Below, one piece after another: positions 33,222 through 42,322 of a stretch of DNA of 64,000 nucleotides (its first letter is position 1; each line of letters starts with the position of its first letter). A program made the position numbers and the translations under genes. This DNA comes from Pseudomonadota bacterium (GTDB taxonomy: Bacteria > Pseudomonadota > Gammaproteobacteria > Burkholderiales > Burkholderiaceae_B). The stretch lies in assembly GCA_023389155.1 (NCBI GenBank), contig JAEWEV010000003.1, forward strand, positions 72,763-136,762, in the 5' to 3' direction. Under the pieces are notes generated by a model, which was given only the letters and a program-made list of their open reading frames with translations, ran no database searches and was not told the DNA's origin.

Positions 33222-34133
33222 TCAGCCTTTCAGGGTATTGACCAATTTTTCCAGAACGGTCAGGGACTCTGGTGTCATTGGCCAGGCCGAAGGTGGACGA
33301 GTGGCGCCGCAGTCCATGCCAAGAAGTTGTAACGCCGCTTTCACAACGGTGACGTTCGTTCCGTTGTTCTCCTGGGAGCGCAGTTCTTCAAAAGGCAATA
33401 TGGTATCTATTAATTTCCTTGCGACGTCATAATCGCTCCGTTCCAGCGCCTGATGGATTTCAACGGATTTTTCCGGAAAAACGTTGATCAGACCAGATGT
33501 GAATCCACGCGCACCAACAGTGTAAAACGCGGGCGCCCAGGTTTCGGCAAGCCCGCCCACCCAGGCAATATCGCAATCGCGGGTTCGTCGAATTGCCTCG
33601 GCCAGCAACATTGGCGTAGTTGATGCCCATTTGACACCCACTACCTGAGGAATCCGGCACAGCTCCTCAATCATTTTTAGGCCAATATTTTCGTTGCGCA
33701 GATAAAGCACTAATGGCAACTCCGGCGCGACCGCAGCGATCGCCTGGACGTATGCATATACGCCACGGGGAGCCACAAAGGGATCGGGCGGCTGGTGGAT
33801 CATAAGGGCATCAACACCGGCGTCACGCGAGGCGCGCGCCAGATCGCAAGCATCGAAAATTCCCCGGCCTACGCCTCCCAGAACCGGAACGCGACCATTT
33901 ACGGCTCTGGTAACGGCTGCAACCATCGCTTCGCTCTCATTCTGGCGAAGGCTGTAATATTCACTTGTGTTGCCGTTAGCGACGAGAACATGCACGCCTG
34001 CTTCCACAGCCTTGTCTACAATCGACTGTAACCCGTCAGGCACAATCTCGCCTTGCGAATCAAAAGGCGTCACCAGAATTCCGGAGATCCCGTTAAGCGC
34101 ACTACGAACTTCATGTCGGTTAAAACTAGCCAT
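33222..34133 (-). CDS. DapA/NanA-superfamily lyase
   Basis: This 303-aa (beta/alpha)8 protein has the Schiff-base lysine K168 (VVGVKWAS) and the partner tyrosine Y144 (LVLYLRN). It also has the N-terminal GILVTPFDSQGEI and the carboxylate-binding GNTSEYYSL in place of the usual GTTGE. Family members split or dehydrate 2-keto acids, including 5-dehydro-4-deoxyglucarate and 2-keto-3-deoxy sugar acids. It is last in the leftward Bug/enolase-superfamily unit, which suits a keto-deoxy acid delivered by the dehydratase. True dihydrodipicolinate synthase is less likely from context. Confidence 0.87.
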   Translation of the reverse strand: MASFNRHEVRSALNGISGILVTPFDSQGEIVPDGLQSIVDKAVEAGVHVLVANGNTSEYYSLRQNESEAMVAAVTRAVNGRVPVLGGVGRGIFDACDLARASRDAGVDALMIHQPPDPFVAPRGVYAYVQAIAAVAPELPLVLYLRNENIGLKMIEELCRIPQVVGVKWASTTPMLLAEAIRRTRDCDIAWVGGLAETWAPAFYTVGARGFTSGLINVFPEKSVEIHQALERSDYDVARKLIDTILPFEELRSQENNGTNVTVVKAALQLLGMDCGATRPPSAWPMTPESLTVLEKLVNTLKG

Positions 34134-34228
34134 CTACCTCTCCACCTTTATCAAAATAGCTTTTAACAGTCTGGTTGTTTCTATTCAACCATCATAATAA
34201 TGCAAGCTTGTGGCATGCTATCGATTTT

Positions 34229-35428
34229 TTACAATGTGGATCGCCTGACCACCGATTCCGGATCTGCCCTGACGCCCGGCGAAAGTTCTGTACCAAGGCC
34301 TGGTTTATCGGGTTTAAGCAAAAAGCCGCGTTCCAGCACGGGCAATTCCGTAACGAGATCCTTATAGAACGAATTCAGAAATGCACGAACCACTTCTTGG
34401 AAGATAGCATTTGAAGAAGCGAATGCTAAATGCAACGATGCCCACAAGACGATCGGGCCGGTGCAGTCATGAGGAGCGATGGGTTTCTGATATGCGTCGG
34501 CCAGGCTGGCAATTTTTCTAGCCTCGGTGATCCCACCGCACCACGATAAATCAAGCATGACAATATCCAATGCATGAGCAGCAAGGTGATCCCGGAATGC
34601 GCCCTGCGCTGCCAGCGTTTCGCTGCCGCAAACAGGAATGCCTGACTTGTCCCGATAATCTGCCAGTGCCCCTGCGCTATCCATTTTGATCGGATCCTCT
34701 GCCCAGAATGGGCGATACTGCTTCAGCTCCCGAGCAATGGCTAACGCCGAGGTGGCATTCCACATGGAATGGAATTCACACATAATTTCAATGCGATCGC
34801 CAACCGCCAAACGAATTTTTTCAAAAATATCCAAGCCTTGCCGCATCTGTATTGCGCTTATATACTGTCCGTTCGTTTCCGTTGCCGCACCGTCGAACGG
34901 CCAGATTTTCATTGCCCCGAAGCCTTCTTCCAATAAACTCTCAGCCAGCTCCGCAGGGCGCTCGATGAACGCGACCTGATCATCATATTGACTTTTGACG
35001 CTTGATGCCCCTGGTTGTATCAATTTGCGTTGAATTGATTTTGCGTTGTAATCGACGCCGGCGCAGGTGTTATAGGTCCGCATTCGGTCATGACAAGCAC
35101 CTCCCAGTAGCTGATAAACAGGCTGCCCCAGGTATCTTCCCAACAGATCCCATAATGCGATATCAATTGCAGACGCGGCTCGTGTTTCGACACCGCTTCC
35201 GTTGAATCCCAGATATCCTTTCATGAGAACTCTGTGAATTCGTTCGATCTCCAGAGGATTCCTGCCAAGCAGCAAGGGCGCTGCCATCGAGTGAATATAG
35301 GTATCTACCGCCTGCGCGCCGCGAAAGGTCTCACCTAATCCAGTCACGCCCTCATCAGTTTCGATTTGTACCCACACAAGATTGGGCTGGGTCTTCAGCC
35401 TGATGGTTTCAATTGCAATAATTTTCAT
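34229..35428 (-). CDS. Mandelate racemase/muconate lactonizing-family dehydratase
   Basis: This 399-aa enolase-superfamily enzyme has metal ligands E218 (CEFHSMW), E244 (WAEDP) and E270 (GSETL), a base H320 (APHDCTGP) paired with D293 (MLDLSW), K174 in MKIWPF, and H220. The His at the end of the third strand with the His-Asp dyad resembles the galactonate/gluconate-type acid sugar dehydratases more than mandelate racemase. It would dehydrate an aldonic or aldaric acid to a 2-keto-3-deoxy acid. It starts 6 bp after the Bug gene, and the DapA-like gene follows. Confidence 0.88.
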   Translation of the reverse strand: MKIIAIETIRLKTQPNLVWVQIETDEGVTGLGETFRGAQAVDTYIHSMAAPLLLGRNPLEIERIHRVLMKGYLGFNGSGVETRAASAIDIALWDLLGRYLGQPVYQLLGGACHDRMRTYNTCAGVDYNAKSIQRKLIQPGASSVKSQYDDQVAFIERPAELAESLLEEGFGAMKIWPFDGAATETNGQYISAIQMRQGLDIFEKIRLAVGDRIEIMCEFHSMWNATSALAIARELKQYRPFWAEDPIKMDSAGALADYRDKSGIPVCGSETLAAQGAFRDHLAAHALDIVMLDLSWCGGITEARKIASLADAYQKPIAPHDCTGPIVLWASLHLAFASSNAIFQEVVRAFLNSFYKDLVTELPVLERGFLLKPDKPGLGTELSPGVRADPESVVRRSTL

Positions 35429-35434
35429 GGTCTG

Positions 35435-36400
35435 CTACTGAGTCGAAATTTTTTGTGCCTTGATGACTTCAGCCCATTTGTCATGCTCACTTTTTATATG
35501 ATCTTTCAAAACGCTTGCTGATCCACCAATCGGAGTTATACCTGCTGCCTGCAATGACTTTTTTACGTTCGGATCCTTCAATCCATTCTCAAATGCCTGA
35601 TTTAAGCGATCTACGATTTTCGGAGGAACACCGGCCGGCGCACCAATGGCATACCAGGGTTCAATAATGAAACCTTTATAGCCTAGTTCCTCCATGGTTG
35701 GCACATTGGGAAAATTCGCAGACCGCTGTTTGCCGGTAACCGCCAAAGCCTTGACCTTCCCAGACTGAATAAACGGCGCAATCGATGGCTCATTGTCAAA
35801 AAATACCTGAATCTGACCACCGATCAGATCGGTAATAGCCGGGCCCGATCCTTTATACGGAACGTGCAGCATATTCACACCTGACATTTTTTTCAACATT
35901 TCGCCCGCGAGATGGTTCGAAGCACCAACCCCGGACGAGCCATAGTTCAGCGGTCCATTTTTCGCTTTTTCCAGCAAATCATAGACACTATTGATTTCGG
36001 ACTGTGGTCCGGCAACCAGCACGTTGATTGACGAACCCAGAAGAATGACAGGCGTAATATCTTTGAACAAGTCGAACCTAGGATTTGCGTACAGGCTGGA
36101 GTTCACTGAACAGTTGCCAATACTGCATAGGAAAATCGTATAACCGTCACTGGCTGACCTGACCGCTGCGACTGTGCCGATATTGCCCGTGGCCCCTGGC
36201 CGATTCTCAACCACGATCGACTGCCCCAGGTCCGCGGCTGCCGCACTCGCTGTCAATCGCGAAACCATGTCACCGGAGCCTCCTGGTGGCACTGGAACAA
36301 TCATGGTTATCGGTTTACCCGGAAAGTCCTGACCCAAAACGGGTACCTGGATAAATATCGAGCTCAATACGAATGCCATCATGGCAACCAGCTGTTTCAT
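35435..36400 (-). CDS. Bug/TctC-family binding protein
   Basis: ATG 36400 (MKQLVAMMAFVLSSIF), after AGGAGACATA, gives 321 aa with a signal peptide ending near QVPVLGQ-DFPGKP. Ligand motifs VPPGGSGDMVSRL and VVENRPGATGNIGTVAAV are present; the ligand region FLCSIGNCSVN has two Cys residues. It is first in the operon with the acid-sugar dehydratase and DapA-like lyase, divergent from a GntR regulator. The substrate is inferred to be a sugar acid. Confidence 0.92.
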   Translation of the reverse strand: MKQLVAMMAFVLSSIFIQVPVLGQDFPGKPITMIVPVPPGGSGDMVSRLTASAAAADLGQSIVVENRPGATGNIGTVAAVRSASDGYTIFLCSIGNCSVNSSLYANPRFDLFKDITPVILLGSSINVLVAGPQSEINSVYDLLEKAKNGPLNYGSSGVGASNHLAGEMLKKMSGVNMLHVPYKGSGPAITDLIGGQIQVFFDNEPSIAPFIQSGKVKALAVTGKQRSANFPNVPTMEELGYKGFIIEPWYAIGAPAGVPPKIVDRLNQAFENGLKDPNVKKSLQAAGITPIGGSASVLKDHIKSEHDKWAEVIKAQKISTQ

Positions 36401-36463
36401 TATGTCTCCTGTGCTCGTCAACTAACTCGGTTTAGTCTCAATTTTAAATTATTAAACATATGA

Positions 36464-36481
36464 TATAATCATCAGATGATT
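36464..36481 (+). promoter_or_regulatory. -10 box and operator of the gntR gene
   Basis: TATAAT (36464-36469) overlaps the perfect dyad AATCATC-A-GATGATT (36467-36481). A further ATGAT/ATCAT dyad begins just before it. A likely GntR operator between the divergent units. Confidence 0.6.
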
Positions 36482-36533
36482 TAAGTCAATACATTTCACC
36501 GATCTATTTGGGGATCTGTTATATACTCCGCAC

Positions 36534-37247
36534 ATGTCTCAGTCACGCCTTAAAAATTTCCACCACCAAATCGTCGATGCGATCGGCAGCAGCATAGTTG
36601 CCGGAGAGTTTGCGGAAGGTGAGCAACTGCCGACCGAAGATCAGCTTGCACAAACATACGGAGCAAGCAGGCTCAGTATCAGAGAAGCCATGAAAAGCCT
36701 GGCGTCCAAGGGTCTGGTGTCGATTCGGCCGAGAACCGGCACCCATGTTCAATACAGGCAGGAATGGAATCTCTTTGATTCTGCCGTGCTGGCTTGGTAT
36801 GGAAACTTGCCGAGTGATCGCAAGCTGCTGGAAGATTTGATGGAGTTGCGCCAGGCGATTGAACCCGTTGCGGCAAAGTTAGCCGCGAAGCGTGCGCAAC
36901 CACAAGAAATTGATGCCATCCGGAACGCTTTTTCAGCGATGGAAAAAGCGGAGAACAAACAGTCTTACATTGACGCTGATCTGCTTTTTCATGATGCTGT
37001 GATCAGATCTAGTGGTAATCAATTCATGATTCAGTTAGGCACCGCGCTTTCGGCTGTTTGGAGGACAAGTTTTCAGGCCTCGAGCGATGACTGGGGGCCT
37101 GACCCCCAGGCACTGGCCCTTCATCGGGCGTTGCTGGAAGCTATTACAGAAAAGAGGTCGGCTTCAGCGGAACAAGCCGTACTGGCCCTGATTCGACGTG
37201 CCTCCTCTCGCATTGAGCAGGCACTTGATACCGTCGCTCAACGATGA
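36534..37247 (+). CDS. GntR-family (FCD) transcriptional regulator
   Basis: This 237-aa FadR-type protein has a winged helix (about 8-75: HQIVDAIGSSIVAGEFAEGEQLPTEDQLAQTYGASRLSIREAMKSLASKGLVSIRPRTGTHV). Its FCD effector domain (LLEDLMELRQAIEPVAAKLAA, DADLLFHDAVIRSSGN) has the usual Asp/His metal positions. It is divergent from the Bug/dehydratase/DapA-like unit. FadR-type regulators next to acid-sugar genes (UxuR, ExuR, DgoR) respond to those acids, which fits the proposed pathway. Confidence 0.9.
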   Translation: MSQSRLKNFHHQIVDAIGSSIVAGEFAEGEQLPTEDQLAQTYGASRLSIREAMKSLASKGLVSIRPRTGTHVQYRQEWNLFDSAVLAWYGNLPSDRKLLEDLMELRQAIEPVAAKLAAKRAQPQEIDAIRNAFSAMEKAENKQSYIDADLLFHDAVIRSSGNQFMIQLGTALSAVWRTSFQASSDDWGPDPQALALHRALLEAITEKRSASAEQAVLALIRRASSRIEQALDTVAQR

Positions 37248-37372
37248 CATTTGAAGTTCGTGATTATCTTCCTGTGCAGAAAAATCCCATAGGATAGCCT
37301 ACATGAATCCGCGGCCGTGGACCTGTGCAAACCCGAGCAAGGGAAGCTGATCAGGCCGCAGGGCATTACAGC

Positions 37373-38263
37373 TTACCGGAATCCATACAGGCGGGCGGCG
37401 TTCAGGGCCAGGATCTGTTTTCTGTCCTGTTCATCAGGTAACCAGCGAGCCAGGGTATTGAGCAGGACACCATCGTCTGGCATATGACCTGCCTCGTAAT
37501 AGTTAATATGCGGCCAGTCTGACCCCCATACGACCTGTTCCCGGTTTGCGACAATGATCTGATGAACGTAGGCATCGATATCTTCGTACCGGCCATGCTG
37601 ATTGGTATTGCGATCGGCCCCCGAAATCTTGGTCCATGCAGTGCCATCTGCCAGCATGCGCAGCAATTGTTGAAAGCCCGGGTCGTTGGTCCCGCGCGCA
37701 GCATTCATTCTTCCCATGTGATCTATTACCAGCGGGATTTTCAAACGTGATAATCGCGGCGCCAGTTCGATCAGGTCCGGGGCGTGAACCCAGATCTGGG
37801 CATGCAGGTCGATCTCACGCATCAAGGGAGCGAGCTGTTCCAGCGCATCCAGGCCAACGCCATTTCTGTAAACCGTTTTTCCGTCAACTGCATACAAGTT
37901 GAAGCGCAGCCCGCTGATTCCGGCCTGCCGCCATTGAGTCAACGTTCCGATATCCACGTCTGCATCCGCGACAGCTACCCCACGTAACCGATCGGGATAC
38001 CGGGTCAGCGCATCCAGAACAGAACGATTATCTGTCCCGTTGGCGCTGGCGGTCACCAGCACTCCCCGGCTACATCCGATGGTTTGCAGATGCGCCAGGT
38101 AATTTTCCACCGGATTCTCGGATGGCGTATAGCTGCGGTCATCAGATAGCGGATATGTATCATAGGGACCAAAGATATGCGCATGACTGTCGCACGCATC
38201 GTCTGGCATCGAAAAGGAAACGGGCGAGGTACTGGCAAGTGGTGGAAGGCAAGGCTTTGTCAT
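37373..38263 (-). CDS. Amidohydrolase family protein (LigI/2-pyrone-4,6-dicarboxylate hydrolase-like)
   Basis: ATG 38263 (MTKPCLPPLAST) gives 296 aa; the longer frame overlaps the region between genes and has no homology pattern. The metal site DSHAHIFGP (H27, H29), VIDHMGR and the catalytic Asp in WGSDWPHINY match the amidohydrolase branch of 2-pyrone-4,6-dicarboxylate lactonase and related lactone hydrolases. It is downstream of a Bug gene and a class II aldolase on the same strand. In the PDC pathway LigI opens a lactone and an aldolase splits the product, so a lactone or dicarboxylate route is plausible. Confidence 0.85.
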   Translation of the reverse strand: MTKPCLPPLASTSPVSFSMPDDACDSHAHIFGPYDTYPLSDDRSYTPSENPVENYLAHLQTIGCSRGVLVTASANGTDNRSVLDALTRYPDRLRGVAVADADVDIGTLTQWRQAGISGLRFNLYAVDGKTVYRNGVGLDALEQLAPLMREIDLHAQIWVHAPDLIELAPRLSRLKIPLVIDHMGRMNAARGTNDPGFQQLLRMLADGTAWTKISGADRNTNQHGRYEDIDAYVHQIIVANREQVVWGSDWPHINYYEAGHMPDDGVLLNTLARWLPDEQDRKQILALNAARLYGFR

Positions 38264-38306
38264 GGTCGTTCGCAGTCTGTAAATATGGGAGTTACAATGC
38301 TGACAC

Positions 38307-39272
38307 TTATTGCGATTTAAGCTGTCCGGCTTCATCCAGCTCGCGAGCCATTTGGGTTTCCCTGGAAATTTGTTCCATGAATTCCTCAGGTGTAGACGAA
38401 ACAGACGTACTGCCAATATTGTGCATCGAGTTCTTCACAGCCTCGTCACTCACCGCTTTTTTCACTGCCTCATTAAGCTGCGTAATAATTTCTGCCGGCG
38501 TACCCTTGGGTAATAGAATACCGGTACTGGTAGACTCATCCAGGCCTTTGACGCCCGCCTCTTCCAATGTTGGCACCCCTTTCAGGGACGGTACAGGATC
38601 ACGGGTCATCACGGCCAATGCTTTCAACTTGCCTCCCGAAATAAAGTTCGCCGAGCTGCTAAGCTGATCAATCACAAGGTCGATCTGCCCGCCGGCCAGG
38701 TCGACCAGCGCCGGTGCGGAGCCCTTATAGGCAATCGGGTTGAATGTGCATTTGGTCACTTGCTGCAGTCTGATCATCGCCACATAGTTAGTCGTGCCAA
38801 TACCGGAATGCCCCAAGGTCACTTCGCCAGGATTATCACAGGCGTACTTGATCAGATCCTGCACAGAGGAATATTTGCTGTCGCTAGGAACGTCGATAAC
38901 CAGCGGTGTTTGAGCGATGAGACCCACTGACAGGAAATCTTCGGGCTTGTAATCCGTCGCCGTCATGAACGGAGCCACGGCAATCGCGTTGGGAGTCGTC
39001 ACAAGCACGGTGTAACCATCAGGCGCAGCTCTGGCAACCTGGTTCGCGCCAATGATACCGCCTGCGCCGGGCCTGTTAACCACGACGATCCTGCCGTTCA
39101 GGGCCTTCTCCAGGGCTGGCGCGATAATTCTGGCTGTGATATCCAGATTGCCGCCAGGTGAAAATGGAACCACCATGGTAATGGGTTTGGATGGATAGTC
39201 GGCGTACGCCGGTGCTGTGGCGGTAATCGCACAGGCGCACACGGCACCCGCGACAAGTTTTGTCAGATTCAT
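38307..39272 (-). CDS. Bug/TctC-family binding protein
   Basis: This 321-aa protein has a short signal peptide (MNLTKLVAGAVCACAITATAPAYA, then DYPSKP). Motifs VPFSPGGNLDITARIIAPAL and VVNRPGAGGIIGANQVAR define the family; VVNRPG replaces the more common VENRPG. The start follows GGAGACAAATAA. It sits between the class II aldolase (upstream) and the LigI-like hydrolase, both leftward, which predicts a carboxylate substrate related to those enzymes. Confidence 0.92.
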   Translation of the reverse strand: MNLTKLVAGAVCACAITATAPAYADYPSKPITMVVPFSPGGNLDITARIIAPALEKALNGRIVVVNRPGAGGIIGANQVARAAPDGYTVLVTTPNAIAVAPFMTATDYKPEDFLSVGLIAQTPLVIDVPSDSKYSSVQDLIKYACDNPGEVTLGHSGIGTTNYVAMIRLQQVTKCTFNPIAYKGSAPALVDLAGGQIDLVIDQLSSSANFISGGKLKALAVMTRDPVPSLKGVPTLEEAGVKGLDESTSTGILLPKGTPAEIITQLNEAVKKAVSDEAVKNSMHNIGSTSVSSTPEEFMEQISRETQMARELDEAGQLKSQ

Positions 39273-39301
39273 TTATTTGTCTCCGGATAATGCTTTTATC
39301 G

Positions 39302-40087
39302 TTACGTTCTGTAGGACGGATCCAGACGATCCAGTTTCCGCAACAGGGCTGGCCACTCCATGACTCCGTAAGGACGCCGTGTACCTGGCTGATAATTGTT
39401 CCAGGTTTCCTGCAGGACCCGATCGTCGACTTCATTCAACGGCGAATTGCATGCCATGGCTGCGAGTTGGGCCACGCAGGACAATTCAAGTCTATGCATC
39501 CAGTTGAAAGCCTCCGGAATGCTGGCACAGGCAATCAGCGCACCATGGTTGCGCAGTATCAGCCCTTCTCCAGTACCCAGATCACGGACAAGCGATTCTT
39601 TCTCCTTGTCATCAAGCACCACTCCTTCATAATCGTGATAACCGATTTTCAGAAAGCGCATGGCAGTCTGGTTCAATGGCAGCAGGCCGCATTTCAGCGA
39701 GGATACGGCCATGGAAGCCCAACTATGCGTATGGATAACACAACCGACATCATGACGCGCTTCATGAATTGCACTGTGAATCACGTAGCCTGCCCGATTG
39801 ATGCCATAGTCCAGATTTCCAAAATCCGGCTTTGCCAGAATTTCTCCATTCAGATCAACCTTGATGAGACTGGAGGCGGTGATTTCTTCATAGAGCAAAC
39901 CGTAAGGGTTAATCAGGAACGCACCTTCTTCACCCGGGACATTGGCCGAAATATGATTTGCAATCATGTCTGACATACCATATAGCGCCACCAGCCGGTA
40001 ACAGGCTGCCAGATCGATACGGCGGTTCCATTCCTCGGGACTACATTGGTCCTGCATTGACGAGATATTCAGTTCATGGGTGTTCAT
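39302..40087 (-). CDS. Class II aldolase/adducin-family protein
   Basis: This 261-aa protein has the class II zinc fold: CVIHTHSWASMAV (zinc HxH), LILRNHGALIA (third His), and a GMSDMIANHISANVPG segment near the N-terminus. It belongs to another branch than the aldolases at 32151 and 42323, lacking their GDGMANPA motif. First in the leftward unit with a Bug gene (29 bp) and the LigI-like hydrolase, it is divergent from two LysR genes. Aldol cleavage or decarboxylation of a hydroxy-acid is inferred. Confidence 0.87.
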   Translation of the reverse strand: MNTHELNISSMQDQCSPEEWNRRIDLAACYRLVALYGMSDMIANHISANVPGEEGAFLINPYGLLYEEITASSLIKVDLNGEILAKPDFGNLDYGINRAGYVIHSAIHEARHDVGCVIHTHSWASMAVSSLKCGLLPLNQTAMRFLKIGYHDYEGVVLDDKEKESLVRDLGTGEGLILRNHGALIACASIPEAFNWMHRLELSCVAQLAAMACNSPLNEVDDRVLQETWNNYQPGTRRPYGVMEWPALLRKLDRLDPSYRT

Positions 40088-40243
40088 CGCTTAGTCCAGG
40101 TTATTCACATATCAATTTCAGGTAAGTACGGATGTAATGGCGCCCCGCAACATTGCCCGTTATGCTATTCATTGTGCGGGTTTGCAGTTTTTTCATTCTA
40201 TGGGCCTGTACGCCATCTGGCTACCACGCGCAGATCAACGGGG

Positions 40244-40260
40244 GTTTAATTTAATTAAAC
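40244..40260. promoter_or_regulatory. 17-bp palindrome between aldolase operon and lysR
   Basis: GTTTAATT-T-AATTAAAC is a perfect dyad with a single central base and includes a T-N11-A core typical of LysR sites. It lies 157 bp upstream of the leftward aldolase gene and 110 bp upstream of the first lysR gene. Nothing else was recognised in this 282-bp region. Confidence 0.6.
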
Positions 40261-40369
40261 ACTCAGGCGCCGGTTTTGTTAAAGTAGGAGCGGTGTACAC
40301 AGACCGTATCATGCAGAAATGCTGGCAGCGGCGCAAAACAGAAAAATTAAACTATAGCGAGGAGGCAGT

Positions 40370-41296
40370 ATGGAACTGCGACAGATTCAGTACTTTATTC
40401 GCGTCGTGGAATCGGGAAGCATGGGTAAGGCTGCCATGACCCTTGATGTCACCACCTCCACGCTCAGCCAGCAGATCAGCCGCCTTGAAAGTGAGTTGTC
40501 TACCCGCTTGTTACAAAGGAAATCGACCGGCGTGGTTCCCACCGGCGCCGGCCTGGAGTTTCTGCGGCACGCAAGAGCCATCTGCGATCATGTTGAAAGA
40601 GCCTCCAGCGCCACGCGCAGCGAACGCCTGTCCGGTAAAGTGAGCATTGGCATGGCACCCACTACCGCACTGAAACTCGCCCTACCTTTGCTAACGGAGA
40701 TGCAGAAGCGATACCCGAAAATTCGGGTGCAGATCGTAGAGGGCCTGTCAGCTCACCTGACTTCGCTGCTGGATACTCGCAGACTGGATCTGTCGATGCG
40801 CTTCGATATCGGCGAAGATCCGCGCATGAGTGTTCTGCCGCTCCTGAAAGAAAGGCTATTTGTGATCGGAAGCAAAACGCTGCCCAACATGCCTCGCGGA
40901 AAAAACGTTTCGCTTGATCAGATCCCTTCGCTGCCGCTGATTCTTCCTACGGGCCGCCACACACTGGTGAGCATTATCATCAATGCTTTCAACAGCCGGA
41001 ATATCAGGCCAAATATCACGCTTGAAATTGACGGCCTGAATACGCTCATGAACGCGGTGCAACACGGTCTTGGCGCAACCATTCACCCAAGTTCAGCAAT
41101 GGCACTGATTCATGATGAAAACATTGTCTCTATTCCGATTGCGGACAAGACCCTTTTTCGATGTACCATTCTTACCGGCCCGCCCGACGAAGAACTCTCA
41201 CCAGCCGCTCTCGCAACGCGCGTAGTGCTCAAAGACGTTGTGCGAACACTGATAAGGGATGGACTTTGGGAAGGGGCAACGCTTCAGTTCACGTGA
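40370..41296 (+). CDS. LysR-family transcriptional regulator
   Basis: This 308-aa protein has a LysR HTH (MELRQIQYFIRVVESGSMGKAAMTLDVTTSTLSQQISRLESELS) and a type 2 periplasmic-like effector domain (VSIGMAPTTALKLALP). The subgroup resembles NAC/CynR-like proteins. The ribosome site is AGCGAGGAGGCAG. It is followed 22 bp later by a second LysR gene and then a class II aldolase, MFS transporter and isomerase. It diverges from the aldolase-Bug-LigI-like unit, with a 17-bp palindrome between them. Confidence 0.88.
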   Translation: MELRQIQYFIRVVESGSMGKAAMTLDVTTSTLSQQISRLESELSTRLLQRKSTGVVPTGAGLEFLRHARAICDHVERASSATRSERLSGKVSIGMAPTTALKLALPLLTEMQKRYPKIRVQIVEGLSAHLTSLLDTRRLDLSMRFDIGEDPRMSVLPLLKERLFVIGSKTLPNMPRGKNVSLDQIPSLPLILPTGRHTLVSIIINAFNSRNIRPNITLEIDGLNTLMNAVQHGLGATIHPSSAMALIHDENIVSIPIADKTLFRCTILTGPPDEELSPAALATRVVLKDVVRTLIRDGLWEGATLQFT

Positions 41297-41318
41297 TATT
41301 ATAAAAAAGACTAACCTC

Positions 41319-42218
41319 ATGACCATGGAAACCCTTGACCGCCAGTTGCGCTATTTCATTTGCATTGCCGAGCTTGGTTCGCTATCCAAGGCTGCCACAG
41401 TACTCGACCAGACGCAGTCCGGCCTCAGCAAACAGCTTGCTGTACTTGAGTCGACGATTCAACAACAACTTTTCACCCGCACTGGCCGCGGCCTGAAGCT
41501 GACTGATGCAGGGGAAAAACTTTACGAAATCGTCTCGCCGGCATTCAGGGATATCGACCGCGCCATTGATCTCGTTCGTCAACAGGGTGTGTCCCAGGGC
41601 ACCGTACGACTGGCGGCTGTTCATACGCTGAGTTATTACTTTACCTCCGATGTCATTGCTGGCTTCATCAGCAATAAGCCAAATGTCAATCTGTCTTTGA
41701 TGGGACGAAGTTCACCGGAAGTCGTTGCTTTGGTCGAAAGTGGCAATGCCGAACTGGGACTTGTCTACGACTCTGCGGTCAATTCCAGTTTGATTACATC
41801 CTGTGCCCTTTTCGATGAAGAGATGTCGCTTATCGTAAGAGAAGAGAATCCCCTGATCGGCGGCCAGGATGTGGAAAAACTGAACCTTCAACTGGTGGGA
41901 TTCCCACCGCACTACGCCTTACGTAAAATGCTCCATAGCGGCGGATTAGCACCCCATTTTGTGGCGGAAGCCGAAACGATAGACGTCATGCTGAAGCTGG
42001 TTTCTTCGGGAGTCGGTGACTGTATCCTACCATCCCGTATTCCTGAAAAGCTGCTGCATGAATATGGTCTGCGCAAACTGGCAATTACAAATCCGATATT
42101 ACGACGTCGCATGGTCCTGATCAAGCACGCAAAAAAACCGACAAGCGCACTGGCCGTCGCGCTGGAACATTCTATTATTAACCTTGCGAAAAGTCGCGCG
42201 AAGAATATGATGGAATAG
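41319..42218 (+). CDS. LysR-family transcriptional regulator (second of a tandem pair)
   Basis: ATG 41319 (MTMETLDRQLRYF) gives 299 aa; the frame begins inside the preceding gene, so the later ATG is preferred. The HTH is at about 10-65 (RQLRYFICIAELGSLSKAATVLDQTQSGLSKQLAVLESTI), and the effector domain contains VRLAAVHTLSYYFTSDV. It differs from the first LysR in sequence and is not a recent copy. Two adjacent LysR genes in one transcript suggest that the left and right units are controlled separately. Confidence 0.88.
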   Translation: MTMETLDRQLRYFICIAELGSLSKAATVLDQTQSGLSKQLAVLESTIQQQLFTRTGRGLKLTDAGEKLYEIVSPAFRDIDRAIDLVRQQGVSQGTVRLAAVHTLSYYFTSDVIAGFISNKPNVNLSLMGRSSPEVVALVESGNAELGLVYDSAVNSSLITSCALFDEEMSLIVREENPLIGGQDVEKLNLQLVGFPPHYALRKMLHSGGLAPHFVAEAETIDVMLKLVSSGVGDCILPSRIPEKLLHEYGLRKLAITNPILRRRMVLIKHAKKPTSALAVALEHSIINLAKSRAKNMME

Positions 42219-42322
42219 CTGGTATGAGATAAGGTCTATAGCTCTAGTTGATATGGATCAATAGAATCTGTTTTAAGACGTGACATTTTTCTGAAAACAG
42301 ATTTTAGATTGGAGGCCATATC

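Noticed and set aside
33222..34133. Calling the DapA-superfamily gene dapA
   Set aside because: Catabolic context and a changed GTTGE-type motif (GNTSEYY) do not fit lysine biosynthesis.
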